31,013 nt of DNA from positions 1 to 31,013 of IMG/VR virus record IMGVR_UViG_3300010153_000056; one strand, given 5' to 3'. The position numbers and the translations under genes are program-made. Source of the stretch: a virus. Below are positions 14,563-21,117 of this stretch, piece by piece. How positions within the stretch are numbered: position 1 is the stretch's first letter; the number at the start of each line of letters is the position of its first letter. The notes under the pieces were generated by a model. That model searched no databases. It was given only the letters and a program-made list of their open reading frames with translations, and was not told the DNA's origin.

Positions 14563-15024
14563 ATGATTTTTAATGGCTTAGTGGGTTTGCTTTCTAGATT
14601 CAAATCAGCAGGTAGTGATGACCGAAATGCAGTCATCGGAGACTCTGGAGTCTCTAGTAAAACTAAAAGTAGCTACCAAATGCTAAGTCCTGAGGGGGTT
14701 AAGAGTGATGTATATATGGATTCAATTTTAGTTGACTCCGCAAGTCCTCAAACATCTGAATCTTTTTCTCTTAATTCCCTCTCCAAATTAGTCAACTCAA
14801 GACTAGGTATCATAAGATTTTTGGCAAATGGGGAGATGGGTGATTTAGACCATCAGCAACTCATGGAACAATTTAATGAAATTGACAATCAAGTGGAGAA
14901 ATTAGAAAATGAACTCGATCAGCACAGCAGAGGGATTCGTAGCGTTTATAAAAAAGAACAACAAAAAAAAGCTAATAACCTGCTCAAAAAATCAGTTTTC
15001 GATGATTATGACGATATTACATAA
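14563..15024 (+). CDS. Hypothetical early protein, C-terminal coiled coil
   Basis: The 153-residue protein starts at an ATG 11 bases after GGGGG of the previous gene's end. The first 60 residues are Ser-rich and look disordered. Residues about 95-145 are charged and helical (NEIDNQVEKLENELDQHSRG), a likely coiled coil. Two perfect 6-base hairpins lie in its first part (14617-14654). No family is recognised. Confidence 0.6.
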   Translation: MIFNGLVGLLSRFKSAGSDDRNAVIGDSGVSSKTKSSYQMLSPEGVKSDVYMDSILVDSASPQTSESFSLNSLSKLVNSRLGIIRFLANGEMGDLDHQQLMEQFNEIDNQVEKLENELDQHSRGIRSVYKKEQQKKANNLLKKSVFDDYDDIT

Positions 15025-15157
15025 ATATAGCCAAATGCTTAAAGATAAGGCGGTTATAGATGAATCTATGGATGTGATAGAGTTAGATAAACTTGTTCAT
15101 CAATTAGAACCAAATATAGAAATACCAATACTAGAGGAATGTGAAGAGTGCGAGTAA
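15002..15157 (+). CDS. Small acidic protein, unknown
   Basis: The frame opens further upstream, but that part lies inside the previous gene in another frame. Starts at ATG 15002 or 15008 give 51 or 49 residues. The product has a helical first part and an acidic end with three Cys and many Glu (EECEEC). Its end overlaps the next GTG start by 10 bases. No family is recognised; the start is uncertain. Confidence 0.5.
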   Translation: MIMTILHKYSQMLKDKAVIDESMDVIELDKLVHQLEPNIEIPILEECEECE

Positions 15158-15558
15158 TTAAGATACATAGTATCATGTGGGGAACATACCCATACAAAGC
15201 AATTTCTATTGCTACATATAAAGTCAAAGGTCTGGACAGATTTTTAGTAAAAATAACTGATAATTATTATGAAGGTACTTATTTAGTACAAACCAAAAAC
15301 CTCAAGAAAAAAGACAAGTTTAAGTATGGGTGGGGTTGGGTTATAGATGTAGAGGATTATAGCGTTTTAGAGCCATATACACCCCCTTTAGAGCATGATA
15401 AGATGAATCTAAAGGACTCATTCAACAACATTATGAAATCAGCCAAAGAAATGCCAGAAGAAGAAGAGTCTGCTACCTATGAAGAAGTGAGTCAAATGGT
15501 AAAAGAGGCTCAAGCAAAAATTAATGAGATTAGTAAAAAGAAAGCTAATGCAGTCTAA
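15148..15558 (+). CDS. Hypothetical early protein
   Basis: The GTG at 15148 lies behind AGAGGAATGTGA. The 136-residue product begins with beta-like segments (MWGTYPYKAISIATYKV, YGWGWVIDVEDY) and ends with an acidic helical part (EMPEEEESATYEEVSQM). No known family is recognised. It overlaps both neighbours by about ten bases, typical of this operon. Confidence 0.65.
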   Translation: MRVIKIHSIMWGTYPYKAISIATYKVKGLDRFLVKITDNYYEGTYLVQTKNLKKKDKFKYGWGWVIDVEDYSVLEPYTPPLEHDKMNLKDSFNNIMKSAKEMPEEEESATYEEVSQMVKEAQAKINEISKKKANAV

Positions 15559-15814
15559 AGAAGTATTAGAAAATGTACCTCACAATTTTAAGTATCATGC
15601 TGAGATAAAGTATGAGACTGAGAATGGTTTTGGATATACAAATGCGATGGGTAATTCAATAAATGAATTGATGGAAGGCATTAGTGAAAGACTTGAGTAT
15701 TACAAAAATAGAGAACCTTATCTACAAGAGGTTCTATATGATCCTAATGGTGAAAAAGCGGATGTAACCTATAAGATCAGAAATTTACTTGAGGGCATTA
15801 AAGATGCCATTTAA
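15548..15814 (+). CDS. Hypothetical early protein
   Basis: The preferred start is ATG 15548 (MQSKEVLENV, 88 residues), which overlaps the previous gene by 11 bases. An ATG at 15524 would lengthen it by 8 residues but has no ribosome-binding site. The product looks alpha-beta, with FKYHAEIKYETENGFGY and a helix ISERLEYYKNREP. No family is recognised. Confidence 0.6.
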   Translation: MQSKEVLENVPHNFKYHAEIKYETENGFGYTNAMGNSINELMEGISERLEYYKNREPYLQEVLYDPNGEKADVTYKIRNLLEGIKDAI

Positions 15815-15839
15815 AAAACACATACTAAAGGAGATAATT

Positions 15840-15953
15840 ATGGACTTCATAATGGATTTATTTGAGTACCTAATGTATTGGGTAGAACGAACAGCACCTT
15901 ACCTTATTTCATTCTGGGTAGGGTTTTTAGTTTGTGAAATAGTAAGACTTTAA
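15840..15953 (+). CDS. 37-residue single-span membrane peptide
   Basis: An AAAGGAGATAATT ribosome-binding site precedes the ATG at 15840, the strongest in this part of the operon. The product is nearly all hydrophobic (with FEYLMYWVERTAPYLISFW and a second half GFLVCEIV) and spans the membrane once. A role in superinfection control or host take-over is possible, but there is no direct evidence. Confidence 0.65.
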   Translation: MDFIMDLFEYLMYWVERTAPYLISFWVGFLVCEIVRL

Positions 15954-15977
15954 TTAACAAAATAGGAGAGGAAAAGA

Positions 15978-16616
15978 ATGGCTTTTCAAATTAAAAAAGA
16001 CCTTCATCTTGGTACAGGTATCTATATAGAACTACTAGATGACCTAACAAATGCAGAGGTCAAAACAGATCAATGGGATAATACAAAGTATATCATTCCT
16101 ATTAAGTGTATAGGGAATGACTTAACAGAAGGTGGTGGCTTAAAGTGGTTTCAAGATAAAAACACTAAAGAATGGGTAATACTAAAAGATGGAAAAACGA
16201 CAGATATGGAATTGACTCAATCTCAATATGAGAGATTAGTTAAATATGAAAAAGGTAGTAAGGTGCAGGTAACGATGAAAGAGATGCAAAGTGAGAAAGG
16301 ATCATATACAGGGATAGAGGTAAAGCCTCTTAATGGTGTAGCCTCTGGCAAAACTGTTAAAGAAGATACTGATAAACCTGTCAGAATTGTTTCTAATGGT
16401 AGCTATGGAATTACTTGGGGGATGTGTGTAAAAGAGGCAACTAACATAGTAATTGCTAAAGGTAATAAGGTGGCTAATGAAGATATATTTGGTGATATTG
16501 AGTATTATACAAAAGGCTTGATGAATGTGGCTGTTGATGGATTAAAAAGATGGGAAGAGAACAGACATCAGAAGGATCAGAACTCTACACCTAATGATGA
16601 TGACTTGCCATTTTAA
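15978..16616 (+). CDS. Single-stranded DNA-binding protein (SSB-like)
   Basis: The 212-residue protein ends in PNDDDLPF, the acidic C-terminal tip that SSB proteins use to bind partner enzymes. The first 110 residues look beta-rich (LHLGTGIYIELLDDL, SKVQVTMKEMQ, YTGIEVKPL), as expected of an OB fold, though not close in sequence to bacterial Ssb. It lies upstream of a resolvase-like nuclease and a DnaD-like initiator in the replication region. It would cover single strands at phage replication forks and recruit repair or replication enzymes. The ribosome-binding site AGGAGAGGAAAAG is strong. The tail motif is clear; the fold is inferred. Confidence 0.75.
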   Translation: MAFQIKKDLHLGTGIYIELLDDLTNAEVKTDQWDNTKYIIPIKCIGNDLTEGGGLKWFQDKNTKEWVILKDGKTTDMELTQSQYERLVKYEKGSKVQVTMKEMQSEKGSYTGIEVKPLNGVASGKTVKEDTDKPVRIVSNGSYGITWGMCVKEATNIVIAKGNKVANEDIFGDIEYYTKGLMNVAVDGLKRWEENRHQKDQNSTPNDDDLPF

Positions 16617-16978
16617 TGCCAATTAACAGCAAACAAAAGGGAAACAGAGGGGAGCGTGAGGTGGTTCGTATTTTAAATAGACACCTCGGTACTAAGATGC
16701 GAAGAACCCCTCTGTCTGGTGGTATGTCATTTAAAGGTGACATAATAGATATATCACCAGATAATCCTTTATATGACTTTCATATAGAAATTAAAAATAC
16801 AAAAACTTTACAGATACCTAAGTGGCTGAAACAAATTGATGATGATATGCCATTAGGGAAAACAGGACTACTTATATATAAACAAAAAGGTACTTGGAGA
16901 GCAGACATTACTTTAAATGATTTTATAGGTTTATTATTACAAATTAAAGAATTAAGGGAATTGAGTGGTGGCGAATAG
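16616..16978 (+). CDS. PD-(D/E)XK nuclease, Holliday junction resolvase-like
   Basis: The 120-residue protein starts with KQKGNRGEREVVRILN, whose Glu lies in a helix as in Hjc-like resolvases. It goes on with MRRTPLSGG, FKGDIIDI and HIEIKNTK, which together form the E...GD...ExK catalytic pattern. Size and motif order fit phage resolvases or related endonucleases that cut branched DNA. The start is coupled to the SSB-like gene (TAATG). Substrate specificity is inferred from family knowledge only. Confidence 0.8.
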   Translation: MPINSKQKGNRGEREVVRILNRHLGTKMRRTPLSGGMSFKGDIIDISPDNPLYDFHIEIKNTKTLQIPKWLKQIDDDMPLGKTGLLIYKQKGTWRADITLNDFIGLLLQIKELRELSGGE

Positions 16979-17017
16979 AAAGGCACAGGTATTTAGCCAC
17001 CATACCCCTCATGGGAG

Positions 17018-17302
17018 ATGAATAATGCCAATAGCAAAACACAGAACAAAGAAAACACCTCATTCCTTATGGGTGAAACGAAGGAACAAAAGAAAGTATC
17101 AACGAAAGTATCATGCAAAACATACCTCATCAAACAAGCAGGTGGATATGGCGGCTTTATCAGAGCCTATAAAAGAAACCCCTTTGAAACCTCAGAAAGA
17201 CAAGCCAAAGGGATTTATTCAAAAAAGTTTGGCAGGAATAAAGAATGTTTTTGTGGATCAGAAAGAAAATTCAAAAAGTGCTGTTTAAATGCGAGTCCTT
17301 GA
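17018..17302 (+). CDS. SEC-C motif protein (ORF B of an overlapping pair)
   Basis: The last 25 residues of this 94-residue frame read FGRNKECFCGSERKFKKCC, a SEC-C zinc-binding motif (CxCGSxxKxKxCC) as found at the end of SecA and in many small phage proteins. The ATG at 17018 has GGGAG only one base away, so initiation looks poor. The end overlaps the methyltransferase by 14 bases. The motif is too exact to be chance; how this frame is reached is open. Confidence 0.55.
   Translation: MNNANSKTQNKENTSFLMGETKEQKKVSTKVSCKTYLIKQAGGYGGFIRAYKRNPFETSERQAKGIYSKKFGRNKECFCGSERKFKKCCLNASP
17025..17288 (+). CDS. Basic protein (ORF A of an overlapping pair)
   Basis: The 87-residue product begins MPIAKHRTKKTPHS and is very basic in the first 35 residues (KRRNKRKYQRKYHAKH). 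The start ATG lies 8 bases after GGGAG, the better ribosome-binding site of the pair. The stop is directly followed by the methyltransferase ATG. The same DNA holds another open frame (17018-17302) with a clear SEC-C motif. One of the two may be a shadow, both may be used, or a frame change may link them. Confidence 0.5.
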   Translation: MPIAKHRTKKTPHSLWVKRRNKRKYQRKYHAKHTSSNKQVDMAALSEPIKETPLKPQKDKPKGFIQKSLAGIKNVFVDQKENSKSAV

Positions 17303-18365
17303 TCTATTTAGTGGTATTGGTGGGTTTGCTTTGGCAGGTCAATGGGTATGGGGTGATGATCATGAGATTGTGGGGTTTTGTGACATTGACAAATATTGTC
17401 ACAAAGTCCTCAATAAAAACTTTCCTGGTGTACCCATATATGACGATATACAACAATTAAATGGAAAAGATTTTAATAATATTGACCTTATTACAGGTGG
17501 TTTCCCTTGTACCGATATTTCAGTCGCAGGTCGTGGAAAAGGATTAATTGATGAAGAAACAGGAGAGAAAACGAGGTCTGGTCTTTGGTTTGAAATGCTT
17601 AGAATCATTAGCGAGGTACGACCAAGATTTGCACTTATTGAGAATGTCCCAATGCTCACTATTCGGGGTGGAACAAGAGTCATTGCAGACCTTACCAAAA
17701 TCGGGTATGATGCAGAATGGACTATTATCGGAGCAGACGATGTTGGAGCATGGCACAAAAGAAAAAGAATCTGGATTGTTGCCTACCCACGAGAAATTTC
17801 CAACTCCAAGTGCGAGAGATTTCAAGGACTCTGTAAATGTAATTCCACCATGCACAGGAAAAACAAGGGGAGAAAACCTTGCAAACAAAATTGCAAGATT
17901 AAGAATAGAAGAAAATCAGAAGATGAACTTTCCAACTCCAACAGTAGCAGACACATTCACAGACAAACTAAAGAGCAGTCAGCAGAAAGAGGGTTCGATG
18001 CACTCGGTCAATCTGAGCCAAGCAGTACACATGACAAAGATGTTTCCAACTCCAACAGCAGGCCTAGAAAAGCACAGCACCAAGAAAGAGTATTGGGAAA
18101 ATCGAATAAAGAAGGGAAGGCAGAACGATATTCAAATGCAAATATACAAAGAAGAAGGGAAGGGAACACTAAACAGCGAGTGGGTGGAATGGCTAATGGG
18201 TTATCCGATAGGTTGGACAGATATTGGATTAGAGAACCAGAAGGAATCCCAAGAGTTACAACAGGACAAACAAAAAGAGTCCAAAGACTTAAAGGACTTG
18301 GGAACGCTATAGTGCCGCAGGTAGCATATAAAGTAATGAAAATGATAAAGGAATGTGATGAATAA
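17289..18365 (+). CDS. DNA cytosine-C5 methyltransferase
   Basis: The 358-residue protein has the ordered motifs of the Dcm family: I, DLFSGIGGF (5-13); IV, GGFPCTDIS with the catalytic Cys at 74; VI, ENV (118-120); VIII, HKRKRIWIVAYP (156-167); and IX/X near the end, RLKGLGNAIVPQVAYK. It moves a methyl group from S-adenosyl methionine to cytosine in a short target and could protect phage DNA from restriction. The target-recognition part (about 170-320) is rich in Asn, Ser, Arg and Lys and looks of low complexity. An ORF in the +1 frame overlaps residues about 88-341. No restriction enzyme gene is seen nearby. Confidence 0.92.
   Translation: MRVLDLFSGIGGFALAGQWVWGDDHEIVGFCDIDKYCHKVLNKNFPGVPIYDDIQQLNGKDFNNIDLITGGFPCTDISVAGRGKGLIDEETGEKTRSGLWFEMLRIISEVRPRFALIENVPMLTIRGGTRVIADLTKIGYDAEWTIIGADDVGAWHKRKRIWIVAYPREISNSKCERFQGLCKCNSTMHRKNKGRKPCKQNCKIKNRRKSEDELSNSNSSRHIHRQTKEQSAERGFDALGQSEPSSTHDKDVSNSNSRPRKAQHQERVLGKSNKEGKAERYSNANIQRRREGNTKQRVGGMANGLSDRLDRYWIREPEGIPRVTTGQTKRVQRLKGLGNAIVPQVAYKVMKMIKECDE
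17551..18312 (+). CDS. Overlapping +1-frame ORF with phage methylase C-terminal motifs
   Basis: This frame is open for 253 residues entirely inside the methyltransferase gene. It has FPTP motifs three times (FPTPSARDFKD, FPTPTVAD, FPTPTAG), LQTLPKSGMMQNGLL and WVEWLMGYPIGWTD. I recognise these strings from the C-terminal half of other phage-borne methylases. The ATG at 17551 has AAAAGGA 7 bases upstream. The methyltransferase frame in the same DNA also looks genuine. It may be a separate protein, an overprinted relic, or a product of frame switching. Expression is unproven. Confidence 0.4.
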   Translation: MKKQERKRGLVFGLKCLESLARYDQDLHLLRMSQCSLFGVEQESLQTLPKSGMMQNGLLSEQTMLEHGTKEKESGLLPTHEKFPTPSARDFKDSVNVIPPCTGKTRGENLANKIARLRIEENQKMNFPTPTVADTFTDKLKSSQQKEGSMHSVNLSQAVHMTKMFPTPTAGLEKHSTKKEYWENRIKKGRQNDIQMQIYKEEGKGTLNSEWVEWLMGYPIGWTDIGLENQKESQELQQDKQKESKDLKDLGTL

Positions 18366-19236
18366 TGGTTGGATAAAACTGCATAGGCAGTTGCAGGATC
18401 ATTGGATATGGAAAAAGCCAGAGCAGTTAAAAGCGTGGATAGATATACTGCTAATGGTTACTCATACTGAAAGAACAAAATTTATAAAAGGTCAAGAGGT
18501 TGTATTAAAGCAAGGTGAGGTAGATGCCTCATTTAGATACTTAAGAAAAAGGTGGGGGTGGAGTATAGGAAAAGTACAGCGATTTTTAAAAAGGCTAAAA
18601 AAATGTTCCATGATTGAAGTCAAAACGAGTACAGGACAAAATATCATAAGTGTTTGTAATTACGCAAGTTACCAGATAGAGCAAAATCAAAACGATACAC
18701 AAGTAGGTACAGCACCGATACAGGAGCGATACGAAAACAAGAAGGGTAAGAAAGAAAGAACTAATATATATAGTTTAGAATTTGATGAATTATGGAAATT
18801 ATATCCTGTTAAGAAAAACAAACACATATCTTTCCTTAAATACAAAAAAGCATTAAAAGATAAATCACATGATCAATTAAAAACCATTCTACAAACTCAT
18901 ATTAGTTCATGGGTTGGTAAGGAAAAGCAATATCTACCACACCTATCAACCTGGCTTAATCAAAAGCGTTATTTAGATGAGATCACAAAAGAGGACAATC
19001 AACCTGTTAAACAACAAATTAAGAAAAAATATATCTGTGATGGGTGTGATACTGATAAGGTGGTAGATGGTGAATTGAGGTCTGATGATCTGTTCTGCGG
19101 CTGTGGGGGTGAGTTTCTCCAGGAATGGGAGTATAAGCATCGGAAGGGCATTGTTAAATCACCACCCATAAAAACAGAGCAACAAAAAGAAATAGAAAAC
19201 TTAACTAAAATGGTAGCGGAAGGGTTTAAGGCATGA
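18358..19236 (+). CDS. DnaD-like replication initiator with zinc knuckle
   Basis: The 292-residue protein has an N-terminal winged-helix domain typical of phage replication proteins (NNGWIKLHRQLQDHWIWKKPEQLKAW, then LRKRWGWSIGKVQRFLKRL). A linker follows, then a DnaD-like part with FDELWKLYPVKKNK and LPHLSTWLNQKRYLDE, and a C4 zinc-like segment (CDGC ... CGCG). Such proteins bind the phage origin and load the host helicase. The start ATG at 18358 lies 6 bases after AAAGGA; a GTG at 18355 is possible. It overlaps the methyltransferase stop. No phage helicase or polymerase is seen, so host enzymes are probably recruited. Confidence 0.82.
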   Translation: MNNGWIKLHRQLQDHWIWKKPEQLKAWIDILLMVTHTERTKFIKGQEVVLKQGEVDASFRYLRKRWGWSIGKVQRFLKRLKKCSMIEVKTSTGQNIISVCNYASYQIEQNQNDTQVGTAPIQERYENKKGKKERTNIYSLEFDELWKLYPVKKNKHISFLKYKKALKDKSHDQLKTILQTHISSWVGKEKQYLPHLSTWLNQKRYLDEITKEDNQPVKQQIKKKYICDGCDTDKVVDGELRSDDLFCGCGGEFLQEWEYKHRKGIVKSPPIKTEQQKEIENLTKMVAEGFKA

Positions 19237-19451
19237 ATTTATTTAAAGATCAAGTAGTAATAAGTGAGAGAATTGCAGGTAAAAAGAAACATAATCCACT
19301 TAAAAAGTCAGATACTAAACTATTTGTATGTCCTAAGTGTAGGCAGGTCTGGGAGATTGTAAGAAAAACAAACGGAACAAGAAGATTAGTAACCTATACC
19401 CATATACCTAGATATGGAAAGAAAAGAGAAATATGTAGGGGGTGTAAATGA
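19233..19451 (+). CDS. Small zinc-ribbon protein
   Basis: The 72-residue basic protein has CPKC at about 47-50 and CRGC at the end, a C4 zinc ribbon. The ATG overlaps the preceding stop (ATGA), and the last Cys-Lys codons overlap the next gene. It could bind nucleic acid or a host protein; the exact role is unknown. Confidence 0.7.
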   Translation: MNLFKDQVVISERIAGKKKHNPLKKSDTKLFVCPKCRQVWEIVRKTNGTRRLVTYTHIPRYGKKREICRGCK

Positions 19452-19594
19452 TTATACTAAACTTATATGAGATCATCATTAACCTATTAGCATTATCTAC
19501 ATCACTTGTGTTAATGCCGATAGGGATATTCTTGTGGATATTTTTAGGAACATTTATCTACACAACAATTAAAGATTATTTAAGACAAAAATGA
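19448..19594 (+). CDS. 48-residue membrane peptide
   Basis: The ATG overlaps the zinc-ribbon stop (ATGA) and the stop overlaps the next ATG (ATGA). The product is almost wholly hydrophobic (LYEIIINLLALSTSLVLM, PIGIFLWIFLGTFIYTT) with a Pro between two segments and a basic end. It could cross the membrane once or twice. Function unknown. Confidence 0.65.
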   Translation: MIILNLYEIIINLLALSTSLVLMPIGIFLWIFLGTFIYTTIKDYLRQK

Positions 19595-19797
19595 GTGATC
19601 AATTTATAAGAATATATTATGTGGAAATGCCTAGCAATCTAAAAGGAAAGTGGTTTTATGATAGGTCTGATGCTATTTTTTTTGCACAACTTTTATATAA
19701 TACAAAACATATATTTTTGAATAAACCACCATTCTATGAGCATATTATAGATTTAAATGCTAAAGCAATTTGTGAATTTTTAAATAAACAGGAGTGA
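19591..19797 (+). CDS. Hypothetical 68-residue protein
   Basis: The product is alpha-beta in pattern: a strand (IRIYYVEM), a helix with AIFFAQLLYN, and a helical end. No family is recognised. Coupled to the upstream membrane peptide by ATGA. Confidence 0.6.
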   Translation: MSDQFIRIYYVEMPSNLKGKWFYDRSDAIFFAQLLYNTKHIFLNKPPFYEHIIDLNAKAICEFLNKQE

Positions 19798-19800
19798 TTA

Positions 19801-19926
19801 ATGGATCAAGAAATAAAAGAATTGCTAAAAGAGGTAAGTGATTTATTATCTGAGCAAGGACATTTTAAACTAATAGATTTAAAAAGAGTTGAAGAAATCA
19901 ATTCCAAAATAAAAGAATTGGTGTAA
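19801..19926 (+). CDS. 41-residue helical peptide, end of the early operon
   Basis: The ATG at 19801 lies behind ACAGGAGTGATTA, a good ribosome-binding site. The product is charged and helical (KELLKEVSDLLSEQG, then KRVEEINSKIKEL), probably a small coiled coil. It is the last gene before a 157-base gap. Confidence 0.6.
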   Translation: MDQEIKELLKEVSDLLSEQGHFKLIDLKRVEEINSKIKELV

Positions 19927-19935
19927 AAACCAATA

Positions 19936-19949
19936 TGTCACTTTTGACA
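19936..19949. promoter_or_regulatory. Palindrome TGTCA-CTTT-TGACA with a -35-like TTGACA
   Basis: The 5-base arms are perfect. TTGACA at 19944-19949 equals the consensus -35 box, but the -10 options downstream are weak, so an activator might be needed. It lies at the border between the early operon and the late-regulator gene. Confidence 0.35.
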
Positions 19950-20018
19950 ATGAAAATAATAAATAACTAGGGTGTTAAGCCCAAAGAACGTTTTCATGTT
20001 AAAGCGACTGATAAATGA

Positions 20019-20063
20019 GTCTAGTGGGTAGATTGGCGTTTATTCACTAGACAAACCTTTTTT
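20019..20063 (+). terminator. Hairpin GTCTAGTG/CACTAGAC followed by T-run
   Basis: An 8-base perfect inverted repeat (20019-20026 and 20045-20052) with an 18-base loop is followed by AAACC and six T. This could end the early operon. The loop is long for a strong terminator, so it may instead be a regulatory structure upstream of the sigma-like gene. Confidence 0.4.
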
Positions 20064-20083
20064 CCACATACTAAAGGTAATCA

Positions 20084-20377
20084 ATGAACAAAGTAGAACC
20101 ATGCGAGATGTGCGGCAGATACGATGGAGACATGAAAGAGAAATGGCAGGTAAGAAAATTAGAGGTAGATAAAATGAATCTCTTACTAGCAGGTATCTTA
20201 TTCGCACAAAACGCAACATCAAGACAAATAGAACTATTTATGGCTAAATACTATATAGGTAGAGAATCCTATTCAGACATAGGTAGGGATTTTGGCATAG
20301 CAAAACAAACAGTAGCAGAAACAATAGATAGATCATGTGACATAATAACTAACATAATTAATAAATTAACTACCTGA
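20084..20377 (+). CDS. Sigma region 4-like helix-turn-helix regulator
   Basis: The 97-residue protein has a short N-terminal CEMCGRYDG segment and a C-terminal region 4-like helix-turn-helix (SRQIELFMAKYYIG, then YSDIGRDFGIAKQTVAETIDRS). This pattern resembles ArpU-like and other phage late-gene activators. Its place just before the non-coding region and the terminase genes fits a role in turning on the packaging and structural operon. TAAAGGTAATC precedes the ATG. The specific DNA site is unknown; the ACCTGAC repeats downstream are candidates. Confidence 0.68.
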   Translation: MNKVEPCEMCGRYDGDMKEKWQVRKLEVDKMNLLLAGILFAQNATSRQIELFMAKYYIGRESYSDIGRDFGIAKQTVAETIDRSCDIITNIINKLTT

Positions 20378-20564
20378 CGATTTTAGCCTTATTTCAAGGC
20401 TAGAACCTGACGATTAAAAACTTTTTTATATTTTTTAACTCTAGCAATAATAGAGTTTATAGCAACCCCCTACTTTAAAACACTTCAAAAACACCCTAAA
20501 ACTACCTGACTTTTACTACTATATATAGAGGCTCTAGTGTGCCTCACTCGCTATTAAGTAATAG
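20372..20564. other. Non-coding region with ACCTGAC repeats and hairpins
   Basis: The gap between 20378 and 20576 holds no convincing gene. ACCTGAC occurs at 20372, 20405 and 20504 (steps of 33 and 99 bases); the first two are extended to ACCTGACGATT. Hairpins are TAGCCTT/AAGGCTA (20384-20402, between the first two repeats), AACTCTA/TAGAGTT (20437-20457) and GAGGC/GCCTC (20528-20545). A palindrome CTATTA-AG-TAATAG is at 20551-20564. Such a cluster upstream of terminase could be a packaging (cos/pac) site, a late promoter region or an origin. Confidence 0.6.
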
Positions 20565-20576
20565 AATAAGACACTT

Positions 20577-20813
20577 TTGGTGCAAGAGGGCGATAGACAG
20601 GAAACACTATTATACAGTTGTAGCTACAGCTTTTTAAATATGGAAGATAAGGGAGTCACACTCAATGTCGAATTAGTTGGCATCAAGAACCTAAAGACCA
20701 CTCATAATTGGCGATTAGAGTTTGATGTTTACGAAATAGACTCAGATAATGTGAAGAATATAATGGATAAACTAAATAAATCTTTAGTAATGGCATTGGT
20801 AGAGTATGAGTAA
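20577..20813 (+). CDS. Hypothetical protein upstream of the small terminase
   Basis: The frame may start at TTG 20577, GTG 20580 or ATG 20640, and none has a clear ribosome-binding site. The full form has 78 residues, with strands (VTLNVELVGIKNL, NWRLEFDVYEI) and a final helix. The stop overlaps the next ATG. No family is recognised, but the overlap and amino-acid make-up support a real gene. Confidence 0.5.
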   Translation: MVQEGDRQETLLYSCSYSFLNMEDKGVTLNVELVGIKNLKTTHNWRLEFDVYEIDSDNVKNIMDKLNKSLVMALVEYE

Positions 20814-21117
20814 AGAAAAGGCGGTTAAAAGGCGGTCTAATGGTCAATTTGTTAAGGGGAACAAAGAAGGTAAGAAGTTTAAAAAGGGTGATATACCTAA
20901 CCCAAATGGTAGGAATGGTGCTTTAGCTGATATTATAAATAAAGTATTTGATGAAGAAGTAGATAAAAAGACCAAGAAAGAATTAATGATACGAAAAGTA
21001 TATCGTATGGCTATGAATGGCAGTTTAGGGGCTGTCACCTATCTTAGTGATCGTACAGAGGGTAAAGCTAAAGAAACCAAAGAGATCACTCATAAGGACA
21101 CCCTCATCATTGAGTGA
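20806..21117 (+). CDS. Probable small terminase subunit (DUF5681-like start)
   Basis: The 103-residue protein begins with KRRSNGQFVKGNKEGKKF and GDIPNPNGR, a basic GxFxKGN-like segment typical of DUF5681 proteins that often precede terL. The second half is helical (LIRKVYRMAMNG-like, YLSDRTEG). Position directly before the large terminase supports a DNA-recognition role in packaging. Its stop overlaps the terL GTG start (GTGA). Confidence 0.65.
   Translation: MSKEKAVKRRSNGQFVKGNKEGKKFKKGDIPNPNGRNGALADIINKVFDEEVDKKTKKELMIRKVYRMAMNGSLGAVTYLSDRTEGKAKETKEITHKDTLIIE

Noticed and set aside
17399-17888. Two minus-strand ORFs inside the methyltransferase gene
   Set aside because: No recognisable motifs; both are explained as antisense shadows. 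Only the +1 plus-strand frame has motifs.
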